DNA of 64,000 nt, taken from contig NZ_FXTE01000001.1 in the NCBI RefSeq assembly GCF_900182615.1, positions 186,001-250,000 on the forward strand, given 5' to 3'. Both the position numbers and the translations under genes were made by a program. The notes beneath the pieces are model-generated. The model saw only the letters and a program-made list of their open reading frames with translations. It made no database searches and was not told where the DNA came from. Of the stretch, positions 7,825 through 17,048 are shown piece by piece (position 1 is the first letter of the stretch; each line of letters begins with the position of its first letter). The stretch comes from Ruegeria faecimaris. Its GTDB lineage: Bacteria > Pseudomonadota > Alphaproteobacteria > Rhodobacterales > Rhodobacteraceae.

Positions 7825-8613
7825 TCATCCGTCGATTCGAGCAGCCATGATTGCGATGGATTCTTGGTACACCGTCGCGGCATTCCACTGTTGAATGACC
7901 GCAAAATTCGGTTGGCCCGGTTGATATCCGCGTCCGGGCTTCCAGCCCTTTTTACGCAGGAAATTAGCGGTCGAGGCCAGCGCATCGGTCATGTTGTAGA
8001 AATCGACCTGACCGTCACCGGTGGCATCAACACCGTATTCCAAGGCATTGCCCGGCAGAAACTGTGTATGTCCCAGTTCACCGTGTTTGGCACCAACGGT
8101 GTTGGTCGTAATGCTGCCTTGATCAACCAGTTTCAGTGCTCCAATGGCGTGAGGGACAAAGAACTCGGATCGGCGACAATCGTAAGCCAAAGTGGTTATT
8201 GCTGACACAACCTGGCTGTCACCCATGAAATTTCCAAATCCTGTTTCCATTCCGTGAATAGCGATCAGAACGCCCGCTGGCACCCCATACTGGCGCTCGA
8301 GCGTCGCATAGAACTGAGGGTTCCTGGCTTTGCGCTTACGGCCCTGCGCTACGATGGTATCCGCGCCGCGGATCTGCATGAATTTGTCCAGCGAGTATTT
8401 AAAACTCTTTTGGTTTCGGTCCGCGGCAATTGTTCGGGTGGCGTATTGGCTTTGGCTCAGCGCCTGCAATCCCTTCTTTTTTACTCCCGCGCGCTGGGCC
8501 TGCTTCGCGAAATCCCGCTTCCAGGTCTCAAATCCATTTCCGGTGTTGCCACAGGGGGCCGCTGCCGCAAAGCCAGGTAGAGAAATTGCCAAAATAAGAG
8601 CAAGCCGAAGCAT
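7825..8613 (-). CDS. MltB-type lytic murein transglycosylase
   Basis: A 262-residue exported enzyme that cleaves peptidoglycan glycan strands to 1,6-anhydro ends. Signal peptide MLRLALILAISLPGFAAAA, then an SLT_2/MltB domain. HGMETGFGNFMG carries the catalytic Glu (about residue 123). FLPGNALEYGVDATGDGQVDF and DALASTANFLRKKGWKPG are typical of the family's C-terminal half. The start at 8613 was preferred over the longer frame to 8667 because it gives a clean signal peptide. There is no lipobox, so it is probably soluble in the periplasm, unlike E. coli MltB. Confidence 0.92.
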   Translation of the reverse strand: MLRLALILAISLPGFAAAAPCGNTGNGFETWKRDFAKQAQRAGVKKKGLQALSQSQYATRTIAADRNQKSFKYSLDKFMQIRGADTIVAQGRKRKARNPQFYATLERQYGVPAGVLIAIHGMETGFGNFMGDSQVVSAITTLAYDCRRSEFFVPHAIGALKLVDQGSITTNTVGAKHGELGHTQFLPGNALEYGVDATGDGQVDFYNMTDALASTANFLRKKGWKPGRGYQPGQPNFAVIQQWNAATVYQESIAIMAARIDG

Positions 8614-8678
8614 CTTGTAATCCGATCCAATGAAATGACAGGGGCAGCCTAGGCAGGGAAGCCGCACACGAAAAGGGG

Positions 8679-9323
8679 TTAATAAAGGTCGAGTTCCCCG
8701 GTGCCCTTCAGGCTATCAAACCATTCATCCGGCGTTTTGTCGATTTTGGCGTGCTTGACCATCATGACGTTCATATTGGGAAGCCCTGATGAATCTGGCC
8801 AGTTTTCAGGTTGCCACAGATCCGACCGGATGACGCATTTAGGGCAATGTGCAAAAGCGGTCTCGATATGAATCATAAGGGCTAGCTTAGGCGCGCGATT
8901 ATTCACTGCCATACTGTTCAGCAAGTCCGGGTCAATACATATGCGCGCGGTTCCTCGGATGCGCAAAGTCTCCAGCTTGCCAGGCACTAGGAAGATCACA
9001 CTGACACGCGGGTCCTGTATTATATTGTGAAACGTGTCAGTCCGCTTGTTGCCTGGGCGGTCGGGAATGGCGATCAGAGTGTCTGAGATCACCCGAACAA
9101 ACCCTTCGGGATCCCCACGAGGAGAGATATCCAGATAACCACCCGGATTGGCCGAAGCTATCAGGCAGAAGGTCGACTTGGCGATAAAGTCGCGGCACAT
9201 GCCGTCCAGCGCGGCTTGTTCCTTGGCGATGATCTGGGGAAGGGGCGCGCCGGTGATGCGCTCCTGTCCCTCTTTCGAAGTGACGAAATCCGAGAACGGG
9301 GCGAATGCGGTTTCGGCTGACAT
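8679..9323 (-). CDS. FMN-dependent PPOX-type flavoprotein
   Basis: A 214-residue pyridoxamine-phosphate-oxidase-like split-barrel protein. Visible family features are SANPGGYLDISPRGDPEGFV, the flavin-phosphate region DRPGNKRTDTFHNIIQDPRVSV, RGTARI, and a late HCPKC pair. It most resembles the group of PPOX-type flavoproteins named after MSMEG_1061, whose substrates are not established. The start at 9323 follows GGAGAGATCGC; an upstream extension to 9380 runs over the glnA terminator region and is unlikely. It lies downstream of glnA on the same strand but beyond a terminator, so it is probably its own unit. Confidence 0.85.
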   Translation of the reverse strand: MSAETAFAPFSDFVTSKEGQERITGAPLPQIIAKEQAALDGMCRDFIAKSTFCLIASANPGGYLDISPRGDPEGFVRVISDTLIAIPDRPGNKRTDTFHNIIQDPRVSVIFLVPGKLETLRIRGTARICIDPDLLNSMAVNNRAPKLALMIHIETAFAHCPKCVIRSDLWQPENWPDSSGLPNMNVMMVKHAKIDKTPDEWFDSLKGTGELDLY

Positions 9324-9374
9324 GCGATCTCTCCTAACCGGGGTAATGGCAAGTGTGAAAGATCGGGCCAAACG

Positions 9375-9401
9375 AAACAAGGGGCGCCCGATGGACGCCC
9401 C
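9375..9401 (-). terminator. Terminator after glnA
   Basis: GGGGCG (9381-9386) and CGCCCC (9396-9401) form a hairpin. On the minus strand it is followed by CTTGTTTCG, a modest T-tract, 28 bases beyond the glnA stop. Confidence 0.6.
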
Positions 9402-9428
9402 TATAGAGTTATCGTCGAAAATGCTGGA

Positions 9429-10835
9429 TTAGCAGCTGTAATACATGCCGTATTCAACCGGATGCGGCGTGTGTTCGTAGGTTTCGACTTCGTCCATCTT
9501 CAGTGCGATGTAGCCGTCGATCTGGTCTTTAGTGAACACGTCGCCCTGCAGCAGGAAGTCGTGATCCGATGCCAGGGCTTCCAGAGCTTCACGCAGTGAA
9601 CCGCAAACCGTCGGGATGTCGGCCAGCTCTTCGGCCGGCAGATCGTACAGGTTCTTGTCCATGGCTTCGCCCGGATCGATCTTGTTCTTGATGCCGTCCA
9701 GACCAGCCATCAGCAGCGCGGCAAACGCCAGGTAGGGGTTTGCGGCCGGATCAGGGAAGCGGGCTTCGACGCGCTTGGCTTTCGGGCTTTCGGTCCATGG
9801 AATACGGACACAACCCGAACGGTTACGAGCCGAGTAAGCACGCAGGACGGGGGCTTCAAATCCGGGGATCAGACGCTTGTAGCTGTTGGTCGCCGGGTTG
9901 GTGAAGGCATTCAGTGTCTTGGCGTGCTTCAGGATACCACCGATGAAGAACAGTGCCTCGTCCGACAGATCAGCATACTTGTCGCCAGCAAACAGAGGCT
10001 TGCCGTCCTTCCAGATCGACATGTTCACATGCATGCCGGTACCGTTGTCGCCTGCGATTGGCTTCGGCATGAAGGTCGCCGATTTGCCGTATGCATGCGC
10101 CACGTTGTGGATGATGTATTTGAACTTCTGCAGCTCATCTGCCTGTTTGGTCAGGCTGTCAAAGATCAGGCCAAGCTCGTGCTGGCACGACGCAACCTCG
10201 TGGTGATGCTTGTCGACCTTCATGCCCAGACGCTTCATGGTCGACAGCATTTCCGAACGCAGATCCTGGGCTTCGTCGATCGGGTTGACCGGGAAGTAAC
10301 CGCCCTTAACCCCCGGGCGGTGGCCCATGTTGCCCATTTCGTATTCGGTGTCGGTGTTCCAGGATGCATCAGTTGCATCAACTTCGTAAGATACTTTGTT
10401 GATGCTGTTCGAAAAACGCACATCGTCGAACAGGAAGAATTCTGCTTCGGGCCCCATATAGGCCACGTCGCCGATACCGGTTGCTTTCAAGTAGGCTTCG
10501 GCTTTCTGGGCGGTGCCGCGCGGGTCACGCTCATAAGCTTCACCGGTGTCGGGCTCGACAACTGAGCAATGCACGCAGATGGTTTTCTCTGCGTAGAACG
10601 GATCGACATAGGCGCTGTTGGTATCGACCATCAGTTTCATGTCCGAGGCTTCGATGGACTTCCAGCCAGCGATGGAAGAGCCATCGAACATGAAGCCTTC
10701 TTCGAGGAAGTCTTCATCTACCTGATCGGCCACCAGGGTGACGTGCTGCAGTTTGCCGCGCGGGTCAGTGAAGCGGACGTCGACATATTCGGCGCCTTCG
10801 TCCTTGATTAGCTGAAGAACTGCGTCCTTGCTCAT
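9429..10835 (-). CDS. glnA: Glutamine synthetase type I
   Basis: GlnA makes glutamine from glutamate, ammonium and ATP and works as a cytoplasmic dodecamer. The 468-residue length and sequence are typical of class I-beta: DGSSIAGWKSIEASDMKL, MGPEAEFFLFD, the ATP/glutamate site NGTGMHVNMS, and the KNLYDLP loop that holds the adenylylated tyrosine. It is preceded by glnB with a 35-base gap, the standard alphaproteobacterial glnBA operon, and the PII protein encoded there controls its adenylylation through GlnE. A ribosome site is present (GAGGAATCAAGAGA before the ATG). The enzyme ends GMYYSC. Confidence 0.98.
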   Translation of the reverse strand: MSKDAVLQLIKDEGAEYVDVRFTDPRGKLQHVTLVADQVDEDFLEEGFMFDGSSIAGWKSIEASDMKLMVDTNSAYVDPFYAEKTICVHCSVVEPDTGEAYERDPRGTAQKAEAYLKATGIGDVAYMGPEAEFFLFDDVRFSNSINKVSYEVDATDASWNTDTEYEMGNMGHRPGVKGGYFPVNPIDEAQDLRSEMLSTMKRLGMKVDKHHHEVASCQHELGLIFDSLTKQADELQKFKYIIHNVAHAYGKSATFMPKPIAGDNGTGMHVNMSIWKDGKPLFAGDKYADLSDEALFFIGGILKHAKTLNAFTNPATNSYKRLIPGFEAPVLRAYSARNRSGCVRIPWTESPKAKRVEARFPDPAANPYLAFAALLMAGLDGIKNKIDPGEAMDKNLYDLPAEELADIPTVCGSLREALEALASDHDFLLQGDVFTKDQIDGYIALKMDEVETYEHTPHPVEYGMYYSC

Positions 10836-10870
10836 TCTCTTGATTCCTCTGAATTGAAGATTTGGTCTTG

Positions 10871-11221
<351 letters not shown>

Positions 11222-11378
11222 TTAACTCTTGTCAGGATGGCACTGACCACGTCTAAGATCGGGCGGCAATGTGAATGAGAAAATGGCGATGCCGGGTTGC
11301 ATGGAAATTGGATGGCCGGTGAAATTTTGAACAGTTTGCACAAAAAATAGTCGAAATTGAATCGCGCGAGGGTTCAGC

Positions 11379-13085
11379 ATGACAGACTTACTGACTGCAG
11401 CACAGATGCGGGCGATCGAACAAGCGGCCATTGAGTCCGGTGATGTGACCGGTCTTGAGCTGATGGAACGGGCTGGGCAGGGTGTTGTCGAGGCGATTTT
11501 CGAGGAGTGGCCAGAGTTGGACAAGCGAGGGGCCAGCCCCTCGCGTTCCCTGACGTATCCGCGGCCAGATGAAGAGGATCCGTTGCGGGCAGTTGTCTTG
11601 TGTGGGCCAGGAAACAACGGTGGGGACGGGTTCGTCGTGGCCAGGCTTTTGCGGGAGCAAGGGTGGGAGGTCGCGGTGTTTCTGTATGGCGACCTAGAGA
11701 AGCTGCCGCCGGATGCGCGGGTGAATTATGAGCGGTGGCTGGAGCTGGGTGAAGTTTCTAAGCTTACCCTGCCGACACCGACCAAACGTGAAGTTTCCAA
11801 GTTGGAGAAACACGCAGCCCGGCCGTCAAGTTCGCAAGGCCCTGATTTGATATTGGATGCTTTGTTTGGAACAGGGCTAATACGTCCGATTGGTGGATTG
11901 AAACCTGCTCTTGCCAAGCTTCAGATAGGTTCAGAGGCGGATGCCGATCCGTGGTGGCCGCGCGTCGTTTCGGTCGACATTCCGTCTGGTCTTTGCGCTG
12001 ATAGCGGTAGGATTCTGGGGGACGAAGGTGTAATTGTTGGCGCCCACCTAACAGTGACGTTTCATAGCAAAAAGCGTGGACATCTTCTGGACGTAGGGGC
12101 CCAGTTCTGTGGAAAGACCGTCATAGTTGACATTGGGTTGTCTTCGCCAAGCGATCTCGGTTCGATCTCGCGCAAGTCTTTGGCTGATCTGCATAGCGAG
12201 CGACGTTTGAGGAGAGTGCTGTCTCAATTGGTAGATGAAAGTGGATTGCCACAGAATCTCAGCAAGGCTTCGTTTGGGCACAAATACTCGCACGGCCACG
12301 CCTTGATCATGACCGGAGGCCCCGGCAAAACCGGTGCTGCGCGGCTGGCAGCGCGGGGGGCGCTGCGGATTGGGGCGGGGCTGGTGACTCTGGGCGTGCC
12401 TCCTGCGGCTCAGATGGAGGTTTCGGTGCAAGTGACGGCGGTCATGTTGCAGCGGGTCGAGAGCGCGGATGGTCTGTCGAAAATCCTAGAGGATGAGCGG
12501 CTGAATGCTCTGTGTCTCGGCCCCGGTCTAGGGCTGGACCGTGCGCGCGATCTGGTGCCGGTTGCGTTGGCTGCGGAGCGCGCAACGGTTCTGGATGCTG
12601 ACGCACTGACGGCTTTCGCGGATGATCCTGCAGCCCTGTTTGGGATGCTGCATGAAAACTGTGTTCTCACCCCGCATGGCGGCGAGTTTGCGCTGTTGTT
12701 CCCGGACATTGCGGAAAAACTGAAGGCGGTTCCCATCAAGGGTCCGGCCTATTCCAAAGTGGACGCCACCCGAGAGGCTGCCGGGCGGGCAGGGTGCGTG
12801 GTTCTGTTCAAGGGACCCGATACCGTGATTGCGGATCCGAACGGCCGATGCTCAGTGAATTCGGCCGTTTATGAACGTGCGGCGCCCTGGTTGGCGACAG
12901 CCGGGGCCGGGGACGTGTTGGCGGGGTTTATCACCGGGTTGCTGGCGCGGCGGTTCTCGCCCTTGCAGGCCGCGGAAACTGCGGCATGGCTGCATGTGGA
13001 ATGTGCGCGATCTTTCGGGCCGGGGTTGATCGCTGAAGATTTGCCCGAACAGTTGCCACGGGTTTTGCGGGAAGTGGGTTCTTAA
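11379..13085 (+). CDS. nnr: Bifunctional NAD(P)HX epimerase / ADP-dependent dehydratase
   Basis: Nnr repairs hydrated NADH and NADPH. The N-terminal YjeF_N domain (about residues 1-250) epimerises the hydrate; the C-terminal ribokinase-like domain (about 290-568) dehydrates it with ADP. Seen are LCGPGNNGGDGFVVARLL, DALFGTGL and VSVDIPSGL in the first domain, and GGPGKTGAARLAA, LGPGLG, LTPHGGEFA and ATAGAGDVLAGFI in the second. At 568 residues it is longer than usual because of extra segments in the first domain: about 20 residues before the GNNGGDG motif, another in the 130-155 region and a short one near 185. The first contains a perfect inverted repeat (11525-11544). The frame stays open, so the protein is presumably made. 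Confidence 0.95.
   Translation: MTDLLTAAQMRAIEQAAIESGDVTGLELMERAGQGVVEAIFEEWPELDKRGASPSRSLTYPRPDEEDPLRAVVLCGPGNNGGDGFVVARLLREQGWEVAVFLYGDLEKLPPDARVNYERWLELGEVSKLTLPTPTKREVSKLEKHAARPSSSQGPDLILDALFGTGLIRPIGGLKPALAKLQIGSEADADPWWPRVVSVDIPSGLCADSGRILGDEGVIVGAHLTVTFHSKKRGHLLDVGAQFCGKTVIVDIGLSSPSDLGSISRKSLADLHSERRLRRVLSQLVDESGLPQNLSKASFGHKYSHGHALIMTGGPGKTGAARLAARGALRIGAGLVTLGVPPAAQMEVSVQVTAVMLQRVESADGLSKILEDERLNALCLGPGLGLDRARDLVPVALAAERATVLDADALTAFADDPAALFGMLHENCVLTPHGGEFALLFPDIAEKLKAVPIKGPAYSKVDATREAAGRAGCVVLFKGPDTVIADPNGRCSVNSAVYERAAPWLATAGAGDVLAGFITGLLARRFSPLQAAETAAWLHVECARSFGPGLIAEDLPEQLPRVLREVGS
11525..11544. repeat. Perfect 9-bp inverted repeat inside nnr
   Basis: GCGAGGGGC and GCCCCTCGC flank a two-base CA spacer. 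It lies in an in-frame segment of nnr that relatives normally lack, just before the NAD(P)HX-binding motif, as if a small palindromic element had been inserted without breaking the gene. Confidence 0.65.
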
Positions 13086-13212
13086 TCGTCTCGGCGAAAA
13101 TCCGCCGCTGCAGTATTCGATGTCCCAAAATGAGCGTATGATGAAATTCAGGTCAGGCGTCAGTATTGCGGCAAGCGGTCTGGGTGACTTGGATGACATA
13201 TATTCTATCGTT

Positions 13213-13226
13213 TTGAAGTAGATCAA
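13213..13226. promoter_or_regulatory. Candidate FNR/FnrL-type box upstream of the porin
   Basis: TTGAAGTAGATCAA matches the FNR consensus TTGAT-N4-ATCAA at all but one position. It lies 125 bases before the porin start in the 265-base gap after nnr. Oxygen-responsive control is inference from one site. Confidence 0.4.
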
Positions 13227-13350
13227 ATTAACACCCTTCAGCTGCGGTTATATTCGCACAAGATGCGCGAGCTGAATGGGCCCGAGACAGGGGATCATAG
13301 AGAAATCGCGCACAAGCGAGCAGTGCCCGTAAATGGATCCATTATGGTGA

Positions 13351-14481
13351 ATGACTATGACCCAGAAAGTATCAATAAGCACGATTGCGACCTGCCTGAC
13401 CGCTGCATCGGCCATCCCAGCAGCGGCAGAGCTTAGATATAACAATAACAGCGGCGGTTATGTTGAGCTATATGGCCAGTTTAACCCCGTCATTGTCTCG
13501 GTTGACGACGGCGATGAAACGGAAACCCGTTTGCTGGACAATGATCTGTCAAACAGCCGGGTCGGGCTGTTCTTGATGCAACCCTATGGCAGCAATGAGT
13601 TTACCTTCCGGTTCGAATCCGGTCTGGGCCTGCCCAGCACGGGGAGCGCCAATCAGGATGGGACAAACACCGATGGCTGGAACCGCGAAGATATTCGGCA
13701 TGTCGATTTTGCGCTGAAGGGGGGCTTTGGTAAGTTCTCTGCCGGGCAGGGCAGCATGGCCTCGGACGGGGCGGCAGAATCCGATCTGTCCTATGTTGGT
13801 ACCGCGCTCTATTCCTTTACCAACGATGAGAACGGTGCATTTTTCTACCGTGAGGCTGATGGTATGCTCAGCGGCATTACCGTTGGTGACACCTCTGATA
13901 ACTTCGATGGATCACGGCGCGGGCGCATTCGCTATGACACGCCGGATTTCAATGGGTTTTCAGCAGCCATAGCCTATGGTCAAAACATCCTGTCCAGCAG
14001 CGATGACGATGATTACTACGATGTGTCGGTGTCCTATGGAAATACCTTATCCAACGGGGTGGAGATTGCTGCATCCCTCGCCTACGCCGTGCGCGATTAC
14101 GATAGCAGATCCGGGGAGAGAAAAGACACAATCGGGTCCGCCTCGGTTCTGCTGCCCAGTGGTTTCAGCGTAACCGCAGCTTTGGGTACAAGAGATGACA
14201 CTTCCAGCGGTGCCAGTGACCCGAATTATTGGTATGCGAAGCTTGCGTATGAAGACGATTGGGTGTCATGGGGTAAGACTGGTATCGGCATCGACTATTT
14301 CGACGGATCTGATTTCTCGATCGACGGCTCGAGTACTAAGGCCTGGGGTATCGCTGTGGTACAGCGCATCGACAGTATCAATACCGATGCCTATTTGAAA
14401 TACCGTAACCATGATTTCGATGACACCACGAGTTTCGATGACAACGAGGCCTGGGTGCTGGGTGCGCGCTGGAAGTTCTGA
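13351..14481 (+). CDS. Gram-negative porin
   Basis: A 376-residue outer-membrane beta-barrel. Signal peptide ends IPAAAE; mature N-terminus LRYNNNSGGYVELYGQFNP is typical of alphaproteobacterial general porins. Alternating strands with aromatic girdles follow, a gly/ser/asp-rich surface loop near residues 95-110 (GSANQDGTNTDGW), another Asp-rich loop SSDDDDYYDVS, and the obligatory C-terminal Phe (ARWKF) recognised by the BAM complex. Many acidic residues suggest cation preference, as in other marine porins; that is inference. Monocistronic: a 265-base gap upstream holds an FNR-like box and a strong terminator follows. The ribosome site is weak (ATGGTGA). Confidence 0.9.
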   Translation: MTMTQKVSISTIATCLTAASAIPAAAELRYNNNSGGYVELYGQFNPVIVSVDDGDETETRLLDNDLSNSRVGLFLMQPYGSNEFTFRFESGLGLPSTGSANQDGTNTDGWNREDIRHVDFALKGGFGKFSAGQGSMASDGAAESDLSYVGTALYSFTNDENGAFFYREADGMLSGITVGDTSDNFDGSRRGRIRYDTPDFNGFSAAIAYGQNILSSSDDDDYYDVSVSYGNTLSNGVEIAASLAYAVRDYDSRSGERKDTIGSASVLLPSGFSVTAALGTRDDTSSGASDPNYWYAKLAYEDDWVSWGKTGIGIDYFDGSDFSIDGSSTKAWGIAVVQRIDSINTDAYLKYRNHDFDDTTSFDDNEAWVLGARWKF

Positions 14482-14503
14482 TCCCGCGAACAATTCCTCA
14501 AGA

Positions 14504-14533
14504 ACGCTCCGGCCAGGTCCGGGGCGTTTTTTT
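14504..14533 (+). terminator. Terminator after the porin gene
   Basis: ACGCTCCGG (14504-14512) pairs with CCGGGGCGT (14519-14527), one G-T pair, followed by seven T. Confidence 0.9.
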
Positions 14534-14664
14534 GGTCAAATCGGCGGCAAAACAAGGCTGATCCGGGCTTTGCCCCTTGCACGCGGGCGGCTGGGCAAAT
14601 AGAAGGCCTCAAATTTGCCCGGCGCGCCGTTTTGCGCGCCCCGAATCCTATGGGGACTACCATA

Positions 14665-15996
14665 ATGCAGGTTACCGAGACGCTGAACGAAGGTCTGAAA
14701 CGCGGCTATAACATTGTCGTATCCGCAGCTGAGCTGGACGACAAAGTTAACGAGAAACTGGTCGAAGCACAGCCTGAAGTCGAGATGAAAGGCTTCCGCA
14801 AAGGCAAGGTACCGATGGCACTGTTGAAAAAGCAGTTTGGTCAGCGTCTGCTTGGCGAGGCGATGCAAGAAAGCATCGACGGTGCAATGAACCAGCATTT
14901 CGAAGACAGCGGTGAGCGTCCGGCACTTCAGCCTCAGGTGAAGATGACCAATGAGGATTGGAAAGAAGGCGACGACGTACATGTCGAGATGTCTTATGAG
15001 GCCCTGCCTGCAATCCCTGAGGTCGACCTGAAATCGGTTGAATTGGAAAAGCTGGTTGTCAAAGCCGATGACGCGGCCGTTGAAGAAGCGTTGGGCAACC
15101 TGGCTGAAACCGCGCAGGATTTCAAATCCCGCCGCAAAGGCTCGAAAGCCAAGGACGGCGACCAGATTGTGTTCGATTTTGTTGGCAAGGTTGATGGCGA
15201 AGAGTTCGAGGGCGGATCCGCTGAAGACTATCCGTTGGTTCTGGGTTCCAACAGCTTCATCCCCGGTTTCGAAGAGCAGCTGGTTGGCGTAAAGGCCGAG
15301 GAAGAAAAAGACGTAAACGTCACCTTCCCCGAAGAGTACGGTGCCGAGCATCTGGCCGGCAAAGACGCTGTGTTTACCTGCACCGTCAAGGATGTGAAAG
15401 AACCCGTCGCCGCCGAGATCAACGACGAGCTGGCCACCAAATTTGGTGCAGAAGACTTGGAAGCGCTGAAAGGCCAGATTTCAGAACGTCTGGAAGCGGA
15501 ATATAGCGGTGCTTCGCGGGCGGTGATGAAGCGTGCTCTGCTGGACGCATTGGACGTGAAGGTTTCGTTTGATCTGCCACCGTCGCTGGTAGATGCCGAG
15601 GCCAAGCAGATCGCACACCAGCTGTGGCACGAAGAAAACCCGGAAGTGGAAGGCCACGACCACGAAGAGATCGAACCGACTGACGAGCACAACAAGCTGG
15701 CCGAACGCCGCGTGCGTCTTGGCCTGTTGCTGGCCGAGCTGGGCCAGAAGGCCGAAGTTGAAGTCACCGATGCCGAGATGACCCAAGCGATCATGAACCA
15801 GGCGCGCCAATACCCTGGTCAGGAACGCCAGTTCTTTGAGTTCGTGCAGCAGAACGCTCAGATGCAGCAGCAACTGCGCGCGCCGATCTTCGAAGACAAA
15901 GTCATCGACTATATCGTCGAGCTGGCCCAGGTTGCGGATAAAGAAGTCAGCAAAGACGACCTGCAGAAAGCCGTAGAGGCATTGGAAGAGGAGTAA
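14665..15996 (+). CDS. tig: Trigger factor
   Basis: Ribosome-bound chaperone with peptidyl-prolyl isomerase activity that meets nascent chains at the exit tunnel. The 443-residue product has an N-terminal ribosome-binding domain with the signature GFRKGKVP (about residues 43-50), an FKBP-type domain (about 150-240, [21 protein letters not shown]) and a helical C-terminal arm domain ending in alternating acidic residues. The start at 14665 ([15 protein letters not shown]) is the family's usual one; the open frame extends upstream to 14632 without support. It stands alone, not next to clpP or lon. Confidence 0.97.
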   Translation: MQVTETLNEGLKRGYNIVVSAAELDDKVNEKLVEAQPEVEMKGFRKGKVPMALLKKQFGQRLLGEAMQESIDGAMNQHFEDSGERPALQPQVKMTNEDWKEGDDVHVEMSYEALPAIPEVDLKSVELEKLVVKADDAAVEEALGNLAETAQDFKSRRKGSKAKDGDQIVFDFVGKVDGEEFEGGSAEDYPLVLGSNSFIPGFEEQLVGVKAEEEKDVNVTFPEEYGAEHLAGKDAVFTCTVKDVKEPVAAEINDELATKFGAEDLEALKGQISERLEAEYSGASRAVMKRALLDALDVKVSFDLPPSLVDAEAKQIAHQLWHEENPEVEGHDHEEIEPTDEHNKLAERRVRLGLLLAELGQKAEVEVTDAEMTQAIMNQARQYPGQERQFFEFVQQNAQMQQQLRAPIFEDKVIDYIVELAQVADKEVSKDDLQKAVEALEEE

Positions 15997-16028
15997 TCCT
16001 CTTCTGCCCATAGAATTCTTATGGGCAC

Positions 16029-16062
16029 AAAAAACGGAGCCGTCTGAAAAAGACGGCTCCGT
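16029..16062 (-). terminator. Terminator of luxI (minus strand)
   Basis: ACGGAGCCGTCT (16034-16045) pairs perfectly with AGACGGCTCCGT (16051-16062) around a GAAAA loop. On the minus strand six T follow, so it serves luxI. It may also stop tig read-through, although the plus side lacks a T-tract. Confidence 0.9.
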
Positions 16063-16093
16063 GTGGGTGGCTTTATGCTATGAGGTGAGGGGG

Positions 16094-16957
16094 TCAGGCC
16101 TCATGAGCAAAAGCACGGGGGGTCCTTAGCAGAGCAGTTTTCTGCTCTGGGGTGAACCGATCCGAAACTGCTTCGATCAGGTTCAATACAGCTTCGGCTT
16201 CGGCTTTTGTGGTTGCCGAATTCATCTGTTCGACAAAGTATTTTTCCATCTGGCTTAGTGGCTGGTGGTCGTAATTCGCCACACCTGTATCTGCCGGTGT
16301 TTTGTTTCTGGCATACAGATCTATTGCCTGCTCGTCCGTCAGGAATACATCGTGAGCGATGTTCGCATATTCCCGAATTCCGGAAATTCTCTCATCTGAG
16401 CAGTCCATCAAAGCGGCCATGGCTACGACTTTACCCATGGGCTTAGCACTGCCGAGGTAGTCATAAGGCGCGTTACCGGACCTTTGCAGAACGCGGTTCA
16501 TAACTGGATCAATCACCGCGATCGAGTCAAGAACGCCAGCCGCTTTGGCATATTCGAAAGAGCCAATCATAACTTCGCTGGTCACATAGGATACAGAATT
16601 TTCACCGCGCCCTCGGCCCAGTTTTTTAGTATCGACACAGAACCGGGTGGCTTCCCAGACTTGCGCGCTCCGAATTGGAGGTTCTCCATCCAGGATCGAA
16701 TGGAAAACATCGGACAGCATATGCGGTCCTTTGGTTTGCAGTAGTCTCATGCACCCGACAACGTCCCCCTCGTCGTCGATGCTGACTACATGTGCTGGAT
16801 GCAGATCATCGAAGTGGTCGCGCTCGCGCCCATCCTCAATATTGACCTCCCAACCAAGGCGATCGCCGAAAACACGAGCGCGCAGTTTGAACATGTCATC
16901 CAAGACATCTTTGAACTTATGTTGATTAATACCATCAATAACGATGATCATTTCCAT
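16094..16957 (-). CDS. luxI: Acyl-homoserine-lactone synthase, LuxI family
   Basis: LuxI enzymes make N-acyl-homoserine lactones from SAM and acyl-ACP. All canonical residues are present with a shift of one: Arg26, Phe30, Trp36, Asp47, Asp50, Arg71, Phe85, Glu102 and Arg105 (for example GDRLGWEV, CMRLLQ, VWEATRFCV). The protein has 287 residues, about 80 more than the usual 200-220. The excess is a C-terminal extension (ADTGVANYDHQPLSQMEKYF onward) that looks helical and acidic. A ribosome site GGGGG precedes the ATG. It lies directly downstream of luxR in the same direction with a 91-base gap holding a palindrome, and ends at a strong terminator. Confidence 0.96.
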   Translation of the reverse strand: MEMIIVIDGINQHKFKDVLDDMFKLRARVFGDRLGWEVNIEDGRERDHFDDLHPAHVVSIDDEGDVVGCMRLLQTKGPHMLSDVFHSILDGEPPIRSAQVWEATRFCVDTKKLGRGRGENSVSYVTSEVMIGSFEYAKAAGVLDSIAVIDPVMNRVLQRSGNAPYDYLGSAKPMGKVVAMAALMDCSDERISGIREYANIAHDVFLTDEQAIDLYARNKTPADTGVANYDHQPLSQMEKYFVEQMNSATTKAEAEAVLNLIEAVSDRFTPEQKTALLRTPRAFAHEA

Positions 16958-16969
16958 CCCCCTACAGTC

Positions 16970-16996
16970 TGGTTACCGTAGGGATTAGGTTAACCA
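16970..16996. promoter_or_regulatory. Candidate lux-box palindrome upstream of luxI
   Basis: TGGTTACC (16970-16977) and GGTTAACCA (16988-16996) form an imperfect inverted repeat 13-39 bases before the luxI ATG. The internal CCGTAGGG (16976-16983) recurs as TATTAGGG (17013-17020) in the same gap and as CCTTAGGG (17803-17810) upstream of luxR. Repetition of the core at both promoters suggests a LuxR-type site. This is inference from pattern only. Confidence 0.4.
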
Positions 16997-17048
16997 AGAA
17001 ATAAGCGCAGACTATTAGGGATTTCCCGTAGAAGTGCTTTTTTTTTGA

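Noticed and set aside
14536-15351. 271-residue frame antisense to trigger factor
   Set aside because: Shadow of tig; Phe-rich composition comes from the reverse complement of Glu/Lys codons.
17037-17046. Phase-variable homopolymer of T next to luxR
   Set aside because: The run lies after the luxR stop in the luxI upstream gap, so slippage would not change any frame.
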